A DNA stretch of 64,000 nucleotides. Origin: Brucella pseudogrignonensis. Lineage in GTDB: Bacteria; Pseudomonadota; Alphaproteobacteria; Rhizobiales; Rhizobiaceae. Location: positions 1 to 64,000 of the forward strand of contig NZ_JAVLAT010000004.1 in the NCBI RefSeq assembly GCF_032190615.1, read 5' to 3'. Of this stretch, positions 34,496 through 43,772 are shown in pieces (the stretch's first letter is position 1; every line of letters starts with the position of its first letter). Under the pieces are notes generated by a model. That model saw nothing but the letters and a program-made list of their open reading frames with translations, had not been told where the DNA came from and did no database searches. The position numbers and the translations under genes were made by a program.

Positions 34496-36913
34496 ATGTT
34501 GAAAGTCGTCAGGGAAGAACTCGGATTTGGCAAGGTCGCTCACAATGAGCGGCCTATGGCAACACATATCCCGTATCTGCGGCATCTGTCCGATACTGTG
34601 ATTGGCTTGGAAAACGGCGCTCTAATGTCGGTGATTAAGCTAGATGGCCTCTTTTTCCAAACAGAAGATCAAGCCGAACTCAATATGCGCTCGAATGTTC
34701 AGAATACGATCATTCGAGCGCTTGGATCGAGCCGTTTTTCTGTCTGGTCGACTGTTATTCGCCGACAGGTCGATTCCGAAATTGGTGGCGCTTTCGATGA
34801 CCCGTTTTGTGATCAACTAAACAGCCGGTATATGAGCCAATTGCGTCATAAACGCATGTTCGCCAACGAAATTTATCTCTCCATCGTGCGAACCAATATG
34901 CGCGGCGCCCTCGGCCTAAGCGACGTGGTAAGCCGTGCTTTCACGCTATCCGGCGGAACCGAGGTTCGAGATCAGCAAACGGGGGAAATAGTAACCGAGC
35001 TCGAAGAGCTCGCCACCAACGTGACCCGTGAGCTGCAGAAATATGGGGCGCGCGAGCTCGGTATAACCTATCGCAATGGGGAGCCATATTCCGAACCGTG
35101 CGAATTCATCAACACAATCCTGACCTGCGGCGTGCCGCGCAAAATGCGCCTGCCGCGGATGGGAATTCGAAATTACGTAGGAACGTCACGCCTGCATTTC
35201 GGTAAGCGAGCGATGCAAACGCAAGCTGCCACCGATGACGACAATCGCTATGGCGCGATGCTCTCCATCAAAGAGTATCCGCCATACACCGGTCCGGGAA
35301 TGCTGGATGGACTACTGCAGGTGAACCATGAATTCATCCTCACGCAGAGCTTCACAATTTCCGACAAACCGATAGCGCAGGAGCGTATCACCCGACTTCA
35401 GCGCCAGATTGCCGCCTCCGATGAATCCGGAAGTGCAGTCGAGAACGATATCGACTTTGCTCTCAATAGTCTCATGAACCAGGAGGCTGTTTTTGGCATC
35501 CACCATTTCTCTTTGCTTTGCCTCTCACGCGACCTTGATGGTTTGAGCAAGTCAGTTTCCGAACTCGGTAGTTGCCTGACCGATATGAACATCAACTGGC
35601 TTCGGGAGGACATAAACCTTGAAGCGTCCTTCTGGGCGCAATTGCCAGGCAACCACAGCTATCGTGCGCGTAAGGCCATGCTGTCATCGGCTAATTTCTC
35701 CGGCTTGTCATCGATGCATAATTTCGCGACTGGGCAATCGGATAATCTTCATTGGGGCTTGCCGATAACGATACTCGAAACGACCTCGCAAACACCATAC
35801 TGGTTCAATTTTCACCGTCGCGATATTGGCCATTTTTTGGTCACTGGGCCAACTGGCTCCGGCAAGACCGTTGCTCTGACATTCTTGCTAGCCCAGGCAA
35901 TGCGTGTCAGTCCAATGCCGAAAGCTGTCTTTTTTGACAAAGATAGAGGTGCCGAGATCTTCGTGCGGGCGATGGGAGGAGTTTACGAAGTCCTCTCACC
36001 GGGAACACCTACTGGTTTCAACCCGCTTCAGCTAGAAAACTCCGGCCCTAATCGTGATTTTCTGCTTCGTCTTCTGAAATCAATGTTGCGATCAAGCGAT
36101 CACCGCGACTTCAGCCAGGAGGACGCAGATACGCTGGAACGGGCGATTGCGCGTATTATGAAAGAGCCGGCAGCTCAGCGCAATTTACCCAACCTTTCGG
36201 GCCTCCTGTTAGGCAGATCGCGGGCAGATGCGAACGACCTGGCATCAAGACTGCGTCCTTGGATCGACGGCGAGAAAGCCTGGCTGTTCAATGCACAACA
36301 TGATGTGCTTTCATTCTCCGGACGTAGTGTCTTCGGTTTCGATATGACCAGCATCCTCGGCAACGAGGATATTCGAACCCCTGCATTAATGTACCTTTAT
36401 CACCGTCTCGATGAACTTCTGAACGGCGATCCTGTCATGTTCTTCATGGACGAAGGCTGGCAACTGCTCACGGACGAAACATTCAGTCATTTTATCATCG
36501 ATAAGATGAAAACCATTCGTAAGCTCAACGGTATTGTAGGCTTTGGAACGCAGTCAGCCGCCGATATTGCCAAAGCAAAGGCGTCTCACACCCTTATTGA
36601 GCAATCAGCCACGAATATCCATTTCCCAAACCCGCGAGCTGACGAAGAGAGCTACATCAAACGCTTTGGATTGAGCGTTAAGGAATTCAATTTCATCAAA
36701 AACACCCCGCCTGAAAAGCGCACGTTTCTAATCAAACACGGGAACGACTCCGTCATTGCCCGCCTTGATCTCTCTAAAATGCCTGATCTCGTCAAAGTAT
36801 TATCGGGTCGAAAAGAGACCATCGAAGAATGTGCTGTGCTGCGGGAGCGATATGGCGATGAGCCTGAAAACTGGTTGGCTGAATTCTGCGGATGGGAGAG
36901 CCATAATGCATAG
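34496..36913 (+). CDS. virB4: VirB4 family type IV secretion ATPase
   Basis: 805 aa. The N-terminal CagE/TrbE/VirB domain covers residues up to about 430; the ATPase domain has Walker A GPTGSGKT near 450 and Walker B VMFFMDEGWQLL near 650, with the arginine-finger region after it (GFGTQSAADIAKA). It energises pilus biogenesis and substrate transfer at the cytoplasmic face of the channel. The start is three bases after virB3; its end overlaps the next gene by eight bases. Confidence 0.95.
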   Translation: MLKVVREELGFGKVAHNERPMATHIPYLRHLSDTVIGLENGALMSVIKLDGLFFQTEDQAELNMRSNVQNTIIRALGSSRFSVWSTVIRRQVDSEIGGAFDDPFCDQLNSRYMSQLRHKRMFANEIYLSIVRTNMRGALGLSDVVSRAFTLSGGTEVRDQQTGEIVTELEELATNVTRELQKYGARELGITYRNGEPYSEPCEFINTILTCGVPRKMRLPRMGIRNYVGTSRLHFGKRAMQTQAATDDDNRYGAMLSIKEYPPYTGPGMLDGLLQVNHEFILTQSFTISDKPIAQERITRLQRQIAASDESGSAVENDIDFALNSLMNQEAVFGIHHFSLLCLSRDLDGLSKSVSELGSCLTDMNINWLREDINLEASFWAQLPGNHSYRARKAMLSSANFSGLSSMHNFATGQSDNLHWGLPITILETTSQTPYWFNFHRRDIGHFLVTGPTGSGKTVALTFLLAQAMRVSPMPKAVFFDKDRGAEIFVRAMGGVYEVLSPGTPTGFNPLQLENSGPNRDFLLRLLKSMLRSSDHRDFSQEDADTLERAIARIMKEPAAQRNLPNLSGLLLGRSRADANDLASRLRPWIDGEKAWLFNAQHDVLSFSGRSVFGFDMTSILGNEDIRTPALMYLYHRLDELLNGDPVMFFMDEGWQLLTDETFSHFIIDKMKTIRKLNGIVGFGTQSAADIAKAKASHTLIEQSATNIHFPNPRADEESYIKRFGLSVKEFNFIKNTPPEKRTFLIKHGNDSVIARLDLSKMPDLVKVLSGRKETIEECAVLRERYGDEPENWLAEFCGWESHNA

Positions 36914-37985
36914 GAAAACTGCTCTATGCATATTTTTGGCATCAGCTACCATGCCTTTATCAGCATTGGCGGGTGGCGTTCCTGTCATTGACGGGTCGAA
37001 TTTGTCCGAAAGAACGGTTCGTGACCAAAAAACGTCAGATATCGAGAAGACGGATAAAAACCGGTTTTCCCTCAATAAGAGCGTAACATGCGCCGTCTAC
37101 AGACCGGGGCGAAAAGACGACCCAGTCGCAGCCGCCAAAGCCAATCCGGAAATTTCCGGGTTGGTCAAACGAGTGGCGCGCGAAGAAGGTGTAGACGAAA
37201 ATCTGTTTCTGGGACTCGTTTATCAGGAAAGCCGCTTTAATCCATGCGCGAAATCGGGCGTGGGAGCTATCGGTTTGGCACAGTTGATGCCTGATACCGC
37301 AAAAGAGTTGGGCGTAGATCCCCATAACATTGAACAGAACCTGCGCGGTGGTGCTCGTTATCTGAAACAACAGCTCAAGCGATATAACGGCAACGCTAAC
37401 CACGCCCTTGCAGCCTACAATGCGGGCGCAGGCAACGTGAATAAATACGGCGGCATTCCACCCTTCAAAGAAACGCAGGGGTACGTGCGGAATATCACGC
37501 AGAAATGGACTCCAGCATTCGGCGGTTCAAATGATCTGCCCATGAACTACGGCGGTGGTGATATTGCATATTCCGGCATGCGGGATTCCACCATTAATTC
37601 AATGGCGAACACGCAGGCGACAAAAGAAAGCACAGCCAACGTCGCCTCATGGCTCACCCAGCTCGGCGGTGTGCAGTCCGACACCATTCAAGACAGCTGG
37701 GATCACAACTCTGCCGCTCGAAACGCGAACCTCGAAATGGTCAATCAGGCGATTTTGTTGGGCAATTCGTTTGCCGACCTGCTCAACAGCCGCAATGCAG
37801 TTTCAGCCACCGCTAGTTCGGGCGCGTCTCAATCGGCTTCGTTTAAGAAAAATGACGATAAGCCACGAGAAACAACCGGCGTCTGCGATCCCCGTACCGG
37901 CATGGAATGGAATGCTGAAGAGAAGGCTTGCGTTCAAAAGCGTGAACGCGAGGCGCACATCAAGTTGAAGCTAAATCCGCAATAA
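36906..37985 (+). CDS. Lytic transglycosylase with VirB5-like N-terminus
   Basis: 359 aa. The signal peptide ends with LSALA; the mature protein begins GGVPVIDGSN, almost the same as the mature VirB5 start encoded next (GGVPVIDESN). The middle is an SLT domain (residues about 80-190): catalytic Glu in VYQESRFNPCAKSG, then GLAQLMPDTAKELGV and AAYNAGAGNVNKYGGIPPF. The C-terminal third has helix-rich VirB5-like sequence (NLEMVNQAILLGNSFADLLN). ATG 36906 overlaps the virB4 stop, so it is translationally coupled. It is the second wall-opening enzyme in this operon; a VirB5/VirB1 chimera is my interpretation. Confidence 0.85.
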   Translation: MHRKTALCIFLASATMPLSALAGGVPVIDGSNLSERTVRDQKTSDIEKTDKNRFSLNKSVTCAVYRPGRKDDPVAAAKANPEISGLVKRVAREEGVDENLFLGLVYQESRFNPCAKSGVGAIGLAQLMPDTAKELGVDPHNIEQNLRGGARYLKQQLKRYNGNANHALAAYNAGAGNVNKYGGIPPFKETQGYVRNITQKWTPAFGGSNDLPMNYGGGDIAYSGMRDSTINSMANTQATKESTANVASWLTQLGGVQSDTIQDSWDHNSAARNANLEMVNQAILLGNSFADLLNSRNAVSATASSGASQSASFKKNDDKPRETTGVCDPRTGMEWNAEEKACVQKREREAHIKLKLNPQ

Positions 37986-37996
37986 GGGAGACTAAC

Positions 37997-38722
37997 ATGA
38001 AACGACTGACCATTTTGGCTTCAGCGACTGGCGTGGCTCTATCATCGTTTGCTTCCATTGCTGCTCATGCGGCAGGAGGCGTGCCGGTAATCGATGAATC
38101 AAATTATAAAGTGGCCAAGCAAACATCCGAAACAACGGAGAAAATCCTTGGGACAAACAAAGAAATCCTGACAACGGTCGAGGAGACATTGAAGGCCGTG
38201 ACCGGTGATCGCGGCGGCGATGCAAACCAGATGCAAAACCTGGCCGTCGGGAATGGCTTTAGCGTATCGTCAATGCCCTCATTTGACAGCCTTATGTCCG
38301 GCGGAGTGCCCAATTTTGGAAGTATGGGCAGTGACATCGCCAAGGTGGCGTCCACTTTCATCAACGGGCTTCAGCTCGTTAAGAATTTGTCTGGGCAAGC
38401 TAATAGCAGCTTCAGCGGAGACAAGTCCTATGAACAGATGGTCAACACTGTCCTTGGTGTCGCCGCACTCGTAAATGGTTCACAACAGGCGGTAACGACG
38501 CGGCGAAGTGCTTTTGAACAGGCCGGCCAGAGTATCGGTCAGGCAAAGGACATTAAAGGTTCCATCGACCAAAACACGCAGCTGCAAGTGCAGGCAGGAC
38601 TGACCATCAACGAACTTATCGGCGTGATGAACGGTGCGGTGTCGTCATTACAGGCCGATAATCAGCGCCGCCTGACCGACATTTCCAATTCCAAGAAGGT
38701 GTTGACGTACAGTGCAAACTAA
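37997..38722 (+). CDS. virB5: VirB5 family minor pilin / pilus-tip protein
   Basis: 241 aa, exported (signal to AAHA, residue 25), mature start AGGVPVIDESNYKVAKQ. Mainly helical, with repeated amphipathic stretches. QNTQLQVQAGLTINELIGVM near residue 195 is the usual VirB5/TrbJ C-terminal element. VirB5 sits at the pilus tip and contacts recipients. It lies 11 bases after the preceding gene with GGGAGAC upstream. Confidence 0.85.
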   Translation: MKRLTILASATGVALSSFASIAAHAAGGVPVIDESNYKVAKQTSETTEKILGTNKEILTTVEETLKAVTGDRGGDANQMQNLAVGNGFSVSSMPSFDSLMSGGVPNFGSMGSDIAKVASTFINGLQLVKNLSGQANSSFSGDKSYEQMVNTVLGVAALVNGSQQAVTTRRSAFEQAGQSIGQAKDIKGSIDQNTQLQVQAGLTINELIGVMNGAVSSLQADNQRRLTDISNSKKVLTYSAN

Positions 38723-38939
38723 CATCGCTATCACCTTCCTGAAGTGTTTTATCTTTGCCGCCATCACAGCCTGCGTTGCCGGCTGTGGAACGGTCAAGGA
38801 AAAGACTGCTCCTTGCAAACGTCCCGCAAATCTCACGTCATTTGCCGAAGACATTCGGCAAGACTGTGGACCTATGGCCTTTGTTAATGGCGATCAAGCG
38901 ACTGCCATTGATGCGATCAATTCGATAGCAACGGAATAA
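38712..38939 (+). CDS. Small lipoprotein between virB5 and virB6 (VirB7- or Eex-like)
   Basis: 75 aa. GTG 38712 overlaps the virB5 end by 11 bases. Hydrophobic N-terminus followed by a lipobox ACVAGC (Cys about residue 25), so it is anchored to a membrane by lipid. Two further cysteines (PCKRP, DCGPM) could form a disulfide. A gene at this position is often the entry-exclusion lipoprotein (as in IncN plasmids); no separate VirB7 is seen between virB6 and virB8, so it could instead fill that role. Confidence 0.7.
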   Translation: MQTNIAITFLKCFIFAAITACVAGCGTVKEKTAPCKRPANLTSFAEDIRQDCGPMAFVNGDQATAIDAINSIATE

Positions 38940-38951
38940 TCGGGGGCCGCT

Positions 38952-39992
38952 ATGCATGATTTCCTGAGCGATCTTTTACAGAGAATAGATAATTCAGGCG
39001 AGAATTTTTCATCGCAGGCTTACAATATTATTGGCTCTGAAATCACGCCGCTGCTCAAGGTGATGTTCATCGCCTATGTTGGATATTACGGCATCCAGGT
39101 AATAATGGGGACTTCGCGGATTAGCGTGGCAGAAATTGTTACACGCGTATTCCGCATGGTCTTCATTCTGGCATTGATCAGCAATTGGGGATACTTCAAC
39201 GATTTTTTCTATAAGTGGCTGAACAATACCCCCGAAGATGTAGGTCGCGCCATCCTGACCGCTACCGGGACGGGAATTACCGAACCGACAAATGGTCTTT
39301 CCATGATCTGGAAAACCGCGAATGAGGCGGCTTCTGCGTTTGCCGAGCAATCCGGCTATTTTTCCGTTTTGCCTTCTATGGTGGGCTTTCTCATCATGGC
39401 CTGCGTGGCAATCTTCATCGCTGTTGCTCTCGCAATACTTGTGCTTGCCAAGGTGATGCTATGGGTCCTGATCGGGACCGCACCTATCTTCATCGCCTGC
39501 ATGTTGTTTGAACAATCGCGCAGCCTTGGGCAGGCGTGGTTCCAACAAGTTCTTCTATACGCTCTGATCCCGTTATTCGTGTTTGTCGTCGCCGCTTTCC
39601 TTATCGCCGCAATGGACCCTGAGCTGACGAAGGTATCCGCTGCCGCTATAGAGCGACGCCTTACGCTGAGTGATATTTCAGCCTTCCTTCTGCTTTGTTT
39701 CGCAGGCGCTTTTGTGCTGTTGAACATCCAGGTCCTTGCTCAGGGCATCGCAGGTGGTCTTGCCCTTGGTATTGGCGCTGCCGCGACACGGGTTTCTCAC
39801 ATGACAGGTGTCACCACTCCAACGCAAATTGCGCGAGCTAGCTTCAAGGGGATCGGTGCGAGCTACCATGGCGGGAGATCACTTTACAATCGCTTTGGCG
39901 GCGGCCGCGATGGAGGTTCGATTTCCCCGACAAGTCAGGGCGCAAAAGAAGCAATGCAAAACCGAATAAGCAGCAACAGCCTGCCTCGCTGA
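38952..39992 (+). CDS. virB6: VirB6/TrbL family channel protein
   Basis: 346 aa polytopic inner-membrane protein. At least five hydrophobic segments are visible, including MFIAYVGYYGIQVIMG, MVGFLIMACVAIFIAVALAI, MLWVLIGTAPIFIACMLFE and LLLCFAGAFVLLNIQVLAQG. WVLIGTAPIFIACMLFE is a good VirB6/TrbL motif. The hydrophilic C-terminus is Gly/Ser rich. It forms the inner-membrane pore. Confidence 0.9.
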   Translation: MHDFLSDLLQRIDNSGENFSSQAYNIIGSEITPLLKVMFIAYVGYYGIQVIMGTSRISVAEIVTRVFRMVFILALISNWGYFNDFFYKWLNNTPEDVGRAILTATGTGITEPTNGLSMIWKTANEAASAFAEQSGYFSVLPSMVGFLIMACVAIFIAVALAILVLAKVMLWVLIGTAPIFIACMLFEQSRSLGQAWFQQVLLYALIPLFVFVVAAFLIAAMDPELTKVSAAAIERRLTLSDISAFLLLCFAGAFVLLNIQVLAQGIAGGLALGIGAAATRVSHMTGVTTPTQIARASFKGIGASYHGGRSLYNRFGGGRDGGSISPTSQGAKEAMQNRISSNSLPR

Positions 39993-40026
39993 TGCTGCAG
40001 GTTCATAAGAGGTAAAGGGTTGGATC

Positions 40027-40722
40027 ATGACCGATTCCAAAGAAGCTGCATTGAGAAGTTATTTTCAGGACGGTGATCGTTGGGAGAACGAAATCGTCCG
40101 GAAAGCAAAACGTTCAAAAGCCGTGGCATGGTTCGTAACCATCATATTCGGGCTCGTCGCGCTTTTCGCGTTGCTGGCACTCGTTATGCTGGTTCCGTTA
40201 AAATCTTTCGAGCCTGTGATTGTCATCGTAGACAAGGCTACGGGTTACATCGAAACCAAAAGCGGCCTGACAAAAGCGCAAAATCTGACGGATTCACGCG
40301 CAATTACCCAAGCAAACGTCGTTCGGTATATCAGGACACGTGAAGGCTATGATCCTTACGCGATTGATGCAAACTTCGGCACGGCAGCACTGTTATCGAC
40401 AGGTGATGCCGCTCGCGAATTACAGGAGCAATATAGCACTGCCAACCCGAAAAATCCGGCTAAGGTTTACGGCAAGAACAAGCGTGTACTTGTCGATGTG
40501 AAGTCTGTCACCTTCCCCAACAGTTCCACCGCTCTCGTCCGTTTTTCAACGACTGAAAAGTCCGATACCGATGCCATCACCAGACACTATATTGGTGTCG
40601 TGCGTTATCGCTATACGGACGAACCAGCCACCAATGAATGGCGGTTTGAAAATCCACTCGGATTCCAGGTTTATAATTACAGGCGGGATCAGGAAACCGT
40701 CACGGAAGGGAGCAAGGGATGA
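40027..40722 (+). CDS. virB8: VirB8 family inner-membrane protein
   Basis: 231 aa with a short cytoplasmic N-terminus, one transmembrane helix (residues about 35-57: VAWFVTIIFGLVALFALLAL) and a periplasmic VirB8 domain containing YVRTREGYD-like RYIRTREGYDPYAID and VRYRYTDEPATNEWRFENPLGFQV. Assembly scaffold of the channel. Its stop overlaps the virB9 start (ATGA). Confidence 0.93.
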   Translation: MTDSKEAALRSYFQDGDRWENEIVRKAKRSKAVAWFVTIIFGLVALFALLALVMLVPLKSFEPVIVIVDKATGYIETKSGLTKAQNLTDSRAITQANVVRYIRTREGYDPYAIDANFGTAALLSTGDAARELQEQYSTANPKNPAKVYGKNKRVLVDVKSVTFPNSSTALVRFSTTEKSDTDAITRHYIGVVRYRYTDEPATNEWRFENPLGFQVYNYRRDQETVTEGSKG

Positions 40723-41531
40723 AAAACCGCTTGCACTTAGCGGCGGCGTTCTCGGCCGTCCTCCTTTCACACGCCCACGCTGCCCAGACGCCCAGGGCTG
40801 GCTCGCTGGATTCACGTGTGACCAGTGTCGTCTATCAACCCAACAATGTCGTCAAAATCTCTGCGACGTACGGTATATCGACAATGATCATCTTCGATGA
40901 GGATGAAAAATTTGAGACCATTTCGCTTGGGGATACAGAGAGTTGGCAGGTTGCTCCAACCGAAAAAGGAAACATCCTCTTCGTTAAGCCGACGGCTAAG
41001 AACGTCGTCACCAACATGAACGTTGTCACGACCAAGCGCATCTATTTTCTGGAGCTGCACGACTACGCGCCAGATGCTGGCAAGAAGGTCTTTGGCGTTC
41101 GCTTCATCTATCCCGAAAAGGATCTGAATGCAGCGATGCTCAAAGAGGCCGAATATCGTGCTGCCAATCCCAATGTCTCCAAAATAGACAAGGCCAACGT
41201 CAATATTGACTATTCTTTTTCGGGAGATACGAAACTCAAACCCTCGATGATCTTCGATGACGGCAAGAAGACCTTCTTCAAATTCCCCGGTCGGACACCT
41301 GCAATCTTTGCAGTAAACGGTGACTTTTCCGAGACACTCCGAAACTTCCGCAAAGAAGGCGAGTATCTGGTCGTGGACGGAACGGCAACACAATACACGC
41401 TTCGCGACGGCGATCAGTGGATCTGCATTTTCAATCTTCGAAAGCCAGATTTTGGCGCACCCGATCCTGACATCATGGGCCCCGTACCTGATCAAGCGGC
41501 AACCAAGAGAAGAGGGAGCGGCAACGGATGA
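40719..41531 (+). CDS. virB9: VirB9/TrbG family outer-membrane core protein
   Basis: 270 aa, exported (MKNRLHLAAAFSAVLLSHAHA). N-terminal domain with SRVTSVVYQPNNVV and GDTESWQV; C-terminal CagX domain with NIDYSFSGD, MIFDDGKKTFFKFP and RDGDQWICIFN. It forms the outer-membrane core ring with VirB10 and a lipoprotein. It overlaps both neighbours by four bases. Confidence 0.93.
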   Translation: MKNRLHLAAAFSAVLLSHAHAAQTPRAGSLDSRVTSVVYQPNNVVKISATYGISTMIIFDEDEKFETISLGDTESWQVAPTEKGNILFVKPTAKNVVTNMNVVTTKRIYFLELHDYAPDAGKKVFGVRFIYPEKDLNAAMLKEAEYRAANPNVSKIDKANVNIDYSFSGDTKLKPSMIFDDGKKTFFKFPGRTPAIFAVNGDFSETLRNFRKEGEYLVVDGTATQYTLRDGDQWICIFNLRKPDFGAPDPDIMGPVPDQAATKRRGSGNG

Positions 41532-42760
41532 AACAGTCTCCCGAATTGGAAGCACTGGCGGCGGCTGATGACTCCGGCGTCAGCAACAAGAATGCAAAAC
41601 GGAATCAAACAGCTGCGATGGCCGTCTTTCTGCTGGCCGGTGTAGCTATGGCTTATTTTGTTCTAAAACAGCCCTCCGAGAAGCCGCGAGATCTCGTGAG
41701 GGGTGATGAGGAGTTTAGCACGACGTCGTTCAGACCGCCGTCATTCGTGCGCGATCAGGATCAGCCGCCTACACAGCTCGAACCAAATATCATCAACATT
41801 CCTCCGCCTCCACCGCCACCAGAGCCGGAGCAGGTCGACACCACGACATTTAGTGTTCCTCCCCCTCCTCCACCGACGGTCGCCGTGAACGAACCCACTC
41901 AGGCACCCGAGCCGGAAGTTGTTGAAGAATTTCCAGACCGGTTCAAATCGAAGCTGATCCAGATGGATCACGCGCGATCAGGCGGAGCGAATGGCGGTCC
42001 GGGTGTCGATAATGGCGATGGAACACCGAATGTTGCTGGCGAAGACCGAAACAGTAAGTTTCTGGCGACGGCCTCGGTGATGGCGGATCGGAATGCCAAG
42101 GCTACGAAAATCAAGCGCATCGACGCGGTTGTGCCTGAAGGCACGATGATACCCGGTATTCTCGAAACCTCGATTGTGAGCGATCTGCCAGGCCAGGTTC
42201 GCGCCATCACGTCAGAAGATGTCTACAGTTTTGATGGCCGTCGCATTCTGATCCCGATCGGCACCCGGCTCATCGGTGAATATCAAAGCGACGTAATGAC
42301 AGGCCAGACCCGCGTTTTCGTAGTCTGGACCCGCTTACTGCGTGATGATGGTGTAAGCGTGCGCCTGAACTCCGTGGGTACTGACAGCTTGGGGCGTTCA
42401 GGTCTCACTGGCATCGTCGATAAAAAATGGCGTGAACGGTTCGATGCATCCATCATGTTGTCCGTGGTGGGCGCCGGCGCAAGTTATCTGACAGGTTTCG
42501 GCAGCGTTGAAGCCTTCGGTCGTAATAATGATGATGCAAAACGCGGAGAAGAACTAGCCCGCGAGACAATCGCCAACACTTTCTCTCAGATGGCAAATAC
42601 CGCTCTGAACGAGAACCTGCGCATCAAGCCGACAATCAGCGTCCATCAAGGCGAACGTATTTTCATATTTGTGCGTCAGGACCTCGATTTCTCAGCGATG
42701 TACGACGATCCTGTAACAGAGGCGATGAAGGAAATTCAACGTGAACGCAGGGGCAAATAG
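41528..42760 (+). CDS. virB10: VirB10/TrbI family protein
   Basis: 410 aa. Inner-membrane anchor at about residues 30-47 (AAMAVFLLAGVAMAYFVL), a Pro-rich periplasmic linker with two runs of prolines (residues about 90-120), then the TrbI domain with PGTMIPGILET-like PEGTMIPGILETSI, LIPIGTRLIGEYQS and HQGERIFIFVRQDLDFS. It spans from inner to outer membrane and senses ATP energy. It overlaps virB9 and virB11. Confidence 0.94.
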   Translation: MKQSPELEALAAADDSGVSNKNAKRNQTAAMAVFLLAGVAMAYFVLKQPSEKPRDLVRGDEEFSTTSFRPPSFVRDQDQPPTQLEPNIINIPPPPPPPEPEQVDTTTFSVPPPPPPTVAVNEPTQAPEPEVVEEFPDRFKSKLIQMDHARSGGANGGPGVDNGDGTPNVAGEDRNSKFLATASVMADRNAKATKIKRIDAVVPEGTMIPGILETSIVSDLPGQVRAITSEDVYSFDGRRILIPIGTRLIGEYQSDVMTGQTRVFVVWTRLLRDDGVSVRLNSVGTDSLGRSGLTGIVDKKWRERFDASIMLSVVGAGASYLTGFGSVEAFGRNNDDAKRGEELARETIANTFSQMANTALNENLRIKPTISVHQGERIFIFVRQDLDFSAMYDDPVTEAMKEIQRERRGK

Positions 42761-43772
42761 TGCGGCAACAGCCACACAAAGCAGATATTACTTTCTTGAT
42801 CGGGCACTTGAGCCTCTGCGGCCATTTCTCAACGATCCAAAGGTCGTTGAAATCTCGGTCAATAAACCAGATCACGTCTATGTTGAGCGACTTGGTGCTG
42901 ACCACATGGAATTCCACGAGGTTCATGCGCTTTCAGCAGCAGATATTCAGAATATCGGTGAACGGGTCGCGGGCGCGACCGATCAGTTCGTCAGTAAATC
43001 CGCGCCCATCCTGAGCGCTGCGTTACCGACTGGCGAGCGGATTCAGGTCGTTCTTCCACCCGCTGCACCGGACGGCGGATCGATATCGATCCGCAAGCAG
43101 GTCGTTAGCAATTTTAGCTTGGAGGAATACAGGGATAGCGGTTCACTGGACAAGGTTTCTGTTGCTGTTGGAGGACTGAGCGACATTGACCGTTTGCTGA
43201 TCGAACATCTGAAGCAAAACAGAATTTTCGATTTCATCAACACAGCAATCACGCAACGAGTGTCGATCCTGATCAGCGGCGGCACGTCATCGGGAAAGAC
43301 AACCTTTCTGAATGCCTGCCTGAAATCGGTTCATCCGAAGGAACGGATTATCACGCTGGAAGACACCCGCGAACTGTTTCCCCCCCAGGAAAACCGCATT
43401 CATCTGGTAGCTTCGAAAGGTGGGCAGGGCACCGCTGACGTCACAATTCAGCACTTGCTTGAATCATCCCTTCGTATGCGGCCGGATCGTCTATTCGTTG
43501 GCGAAATCCGCGGCGCTGAAGCGTTTGCTTTTCTTCGCGCAATTAATACCGGTCATCCCGGTTCTATGTCGACGGTTCATGCCGATACGCCGCAAGGTGC
43601 CTATGAACAGCTCGCCATGATGATGCAGCAAGCGGGGCTATCTGGCGGATACTCAAAGCATGATCTCATGTCGTATATCCGGATGGTCATTCCCATCGTC
43701 ATCCAGTTGCGTCGCGACGGCGGAAAACGTGGCGTATCGGAGATATTTTTTGCACGAAGTGAAGAGCCATGA
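42741..43772 (+). CDS. virB11: VirB11 family secretion ATPase
   Basis: 343 aa hexameric traffic ATPase. Walker A GGTSSGKT near residue 180, Asp box LEDTRELF near 205, Walker B MRPDRLFVGEIRGAEA near 245 and His box GHPGSMSTVHAD near 272. GTG 42741 overlaps the virB10 end by 20 bases and places the N-terminus MNAGANSAATATQSRYY correctly. It switches between pilus assembly and DNA transfer together with VirB4 and VirD4. Confidence 0.95.
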   Translation: MNAGANSAATATQSRYYFLDRALEPLRPFLNDPKVVEISVNKPDHVYVERLGADHMEFHEVHALSAADIQNIGERVAGATDQFVSKSAPILSAALPTGERIQVVLPPAAPDGGSISIRKQVVSNFSLEEYRDSGSLDKVSVAVGGLSDIDRLLIEHLKQNRIFDFINTAITQRVSILISGGTSSGKTTFLNACLKSVHPKERIITLEDTRELFPPQENRIHLVASKGGQGTADVTIQHLLESSLRMRPDRLFVGEIRGAEAFAFLRAINTGHPGSMSTVHADTPQGAYEQLAMMMQQAGLSGGYSKHDLMSYIRMVIPIVIQLRRDGGKRGVSEIFFARSEEP

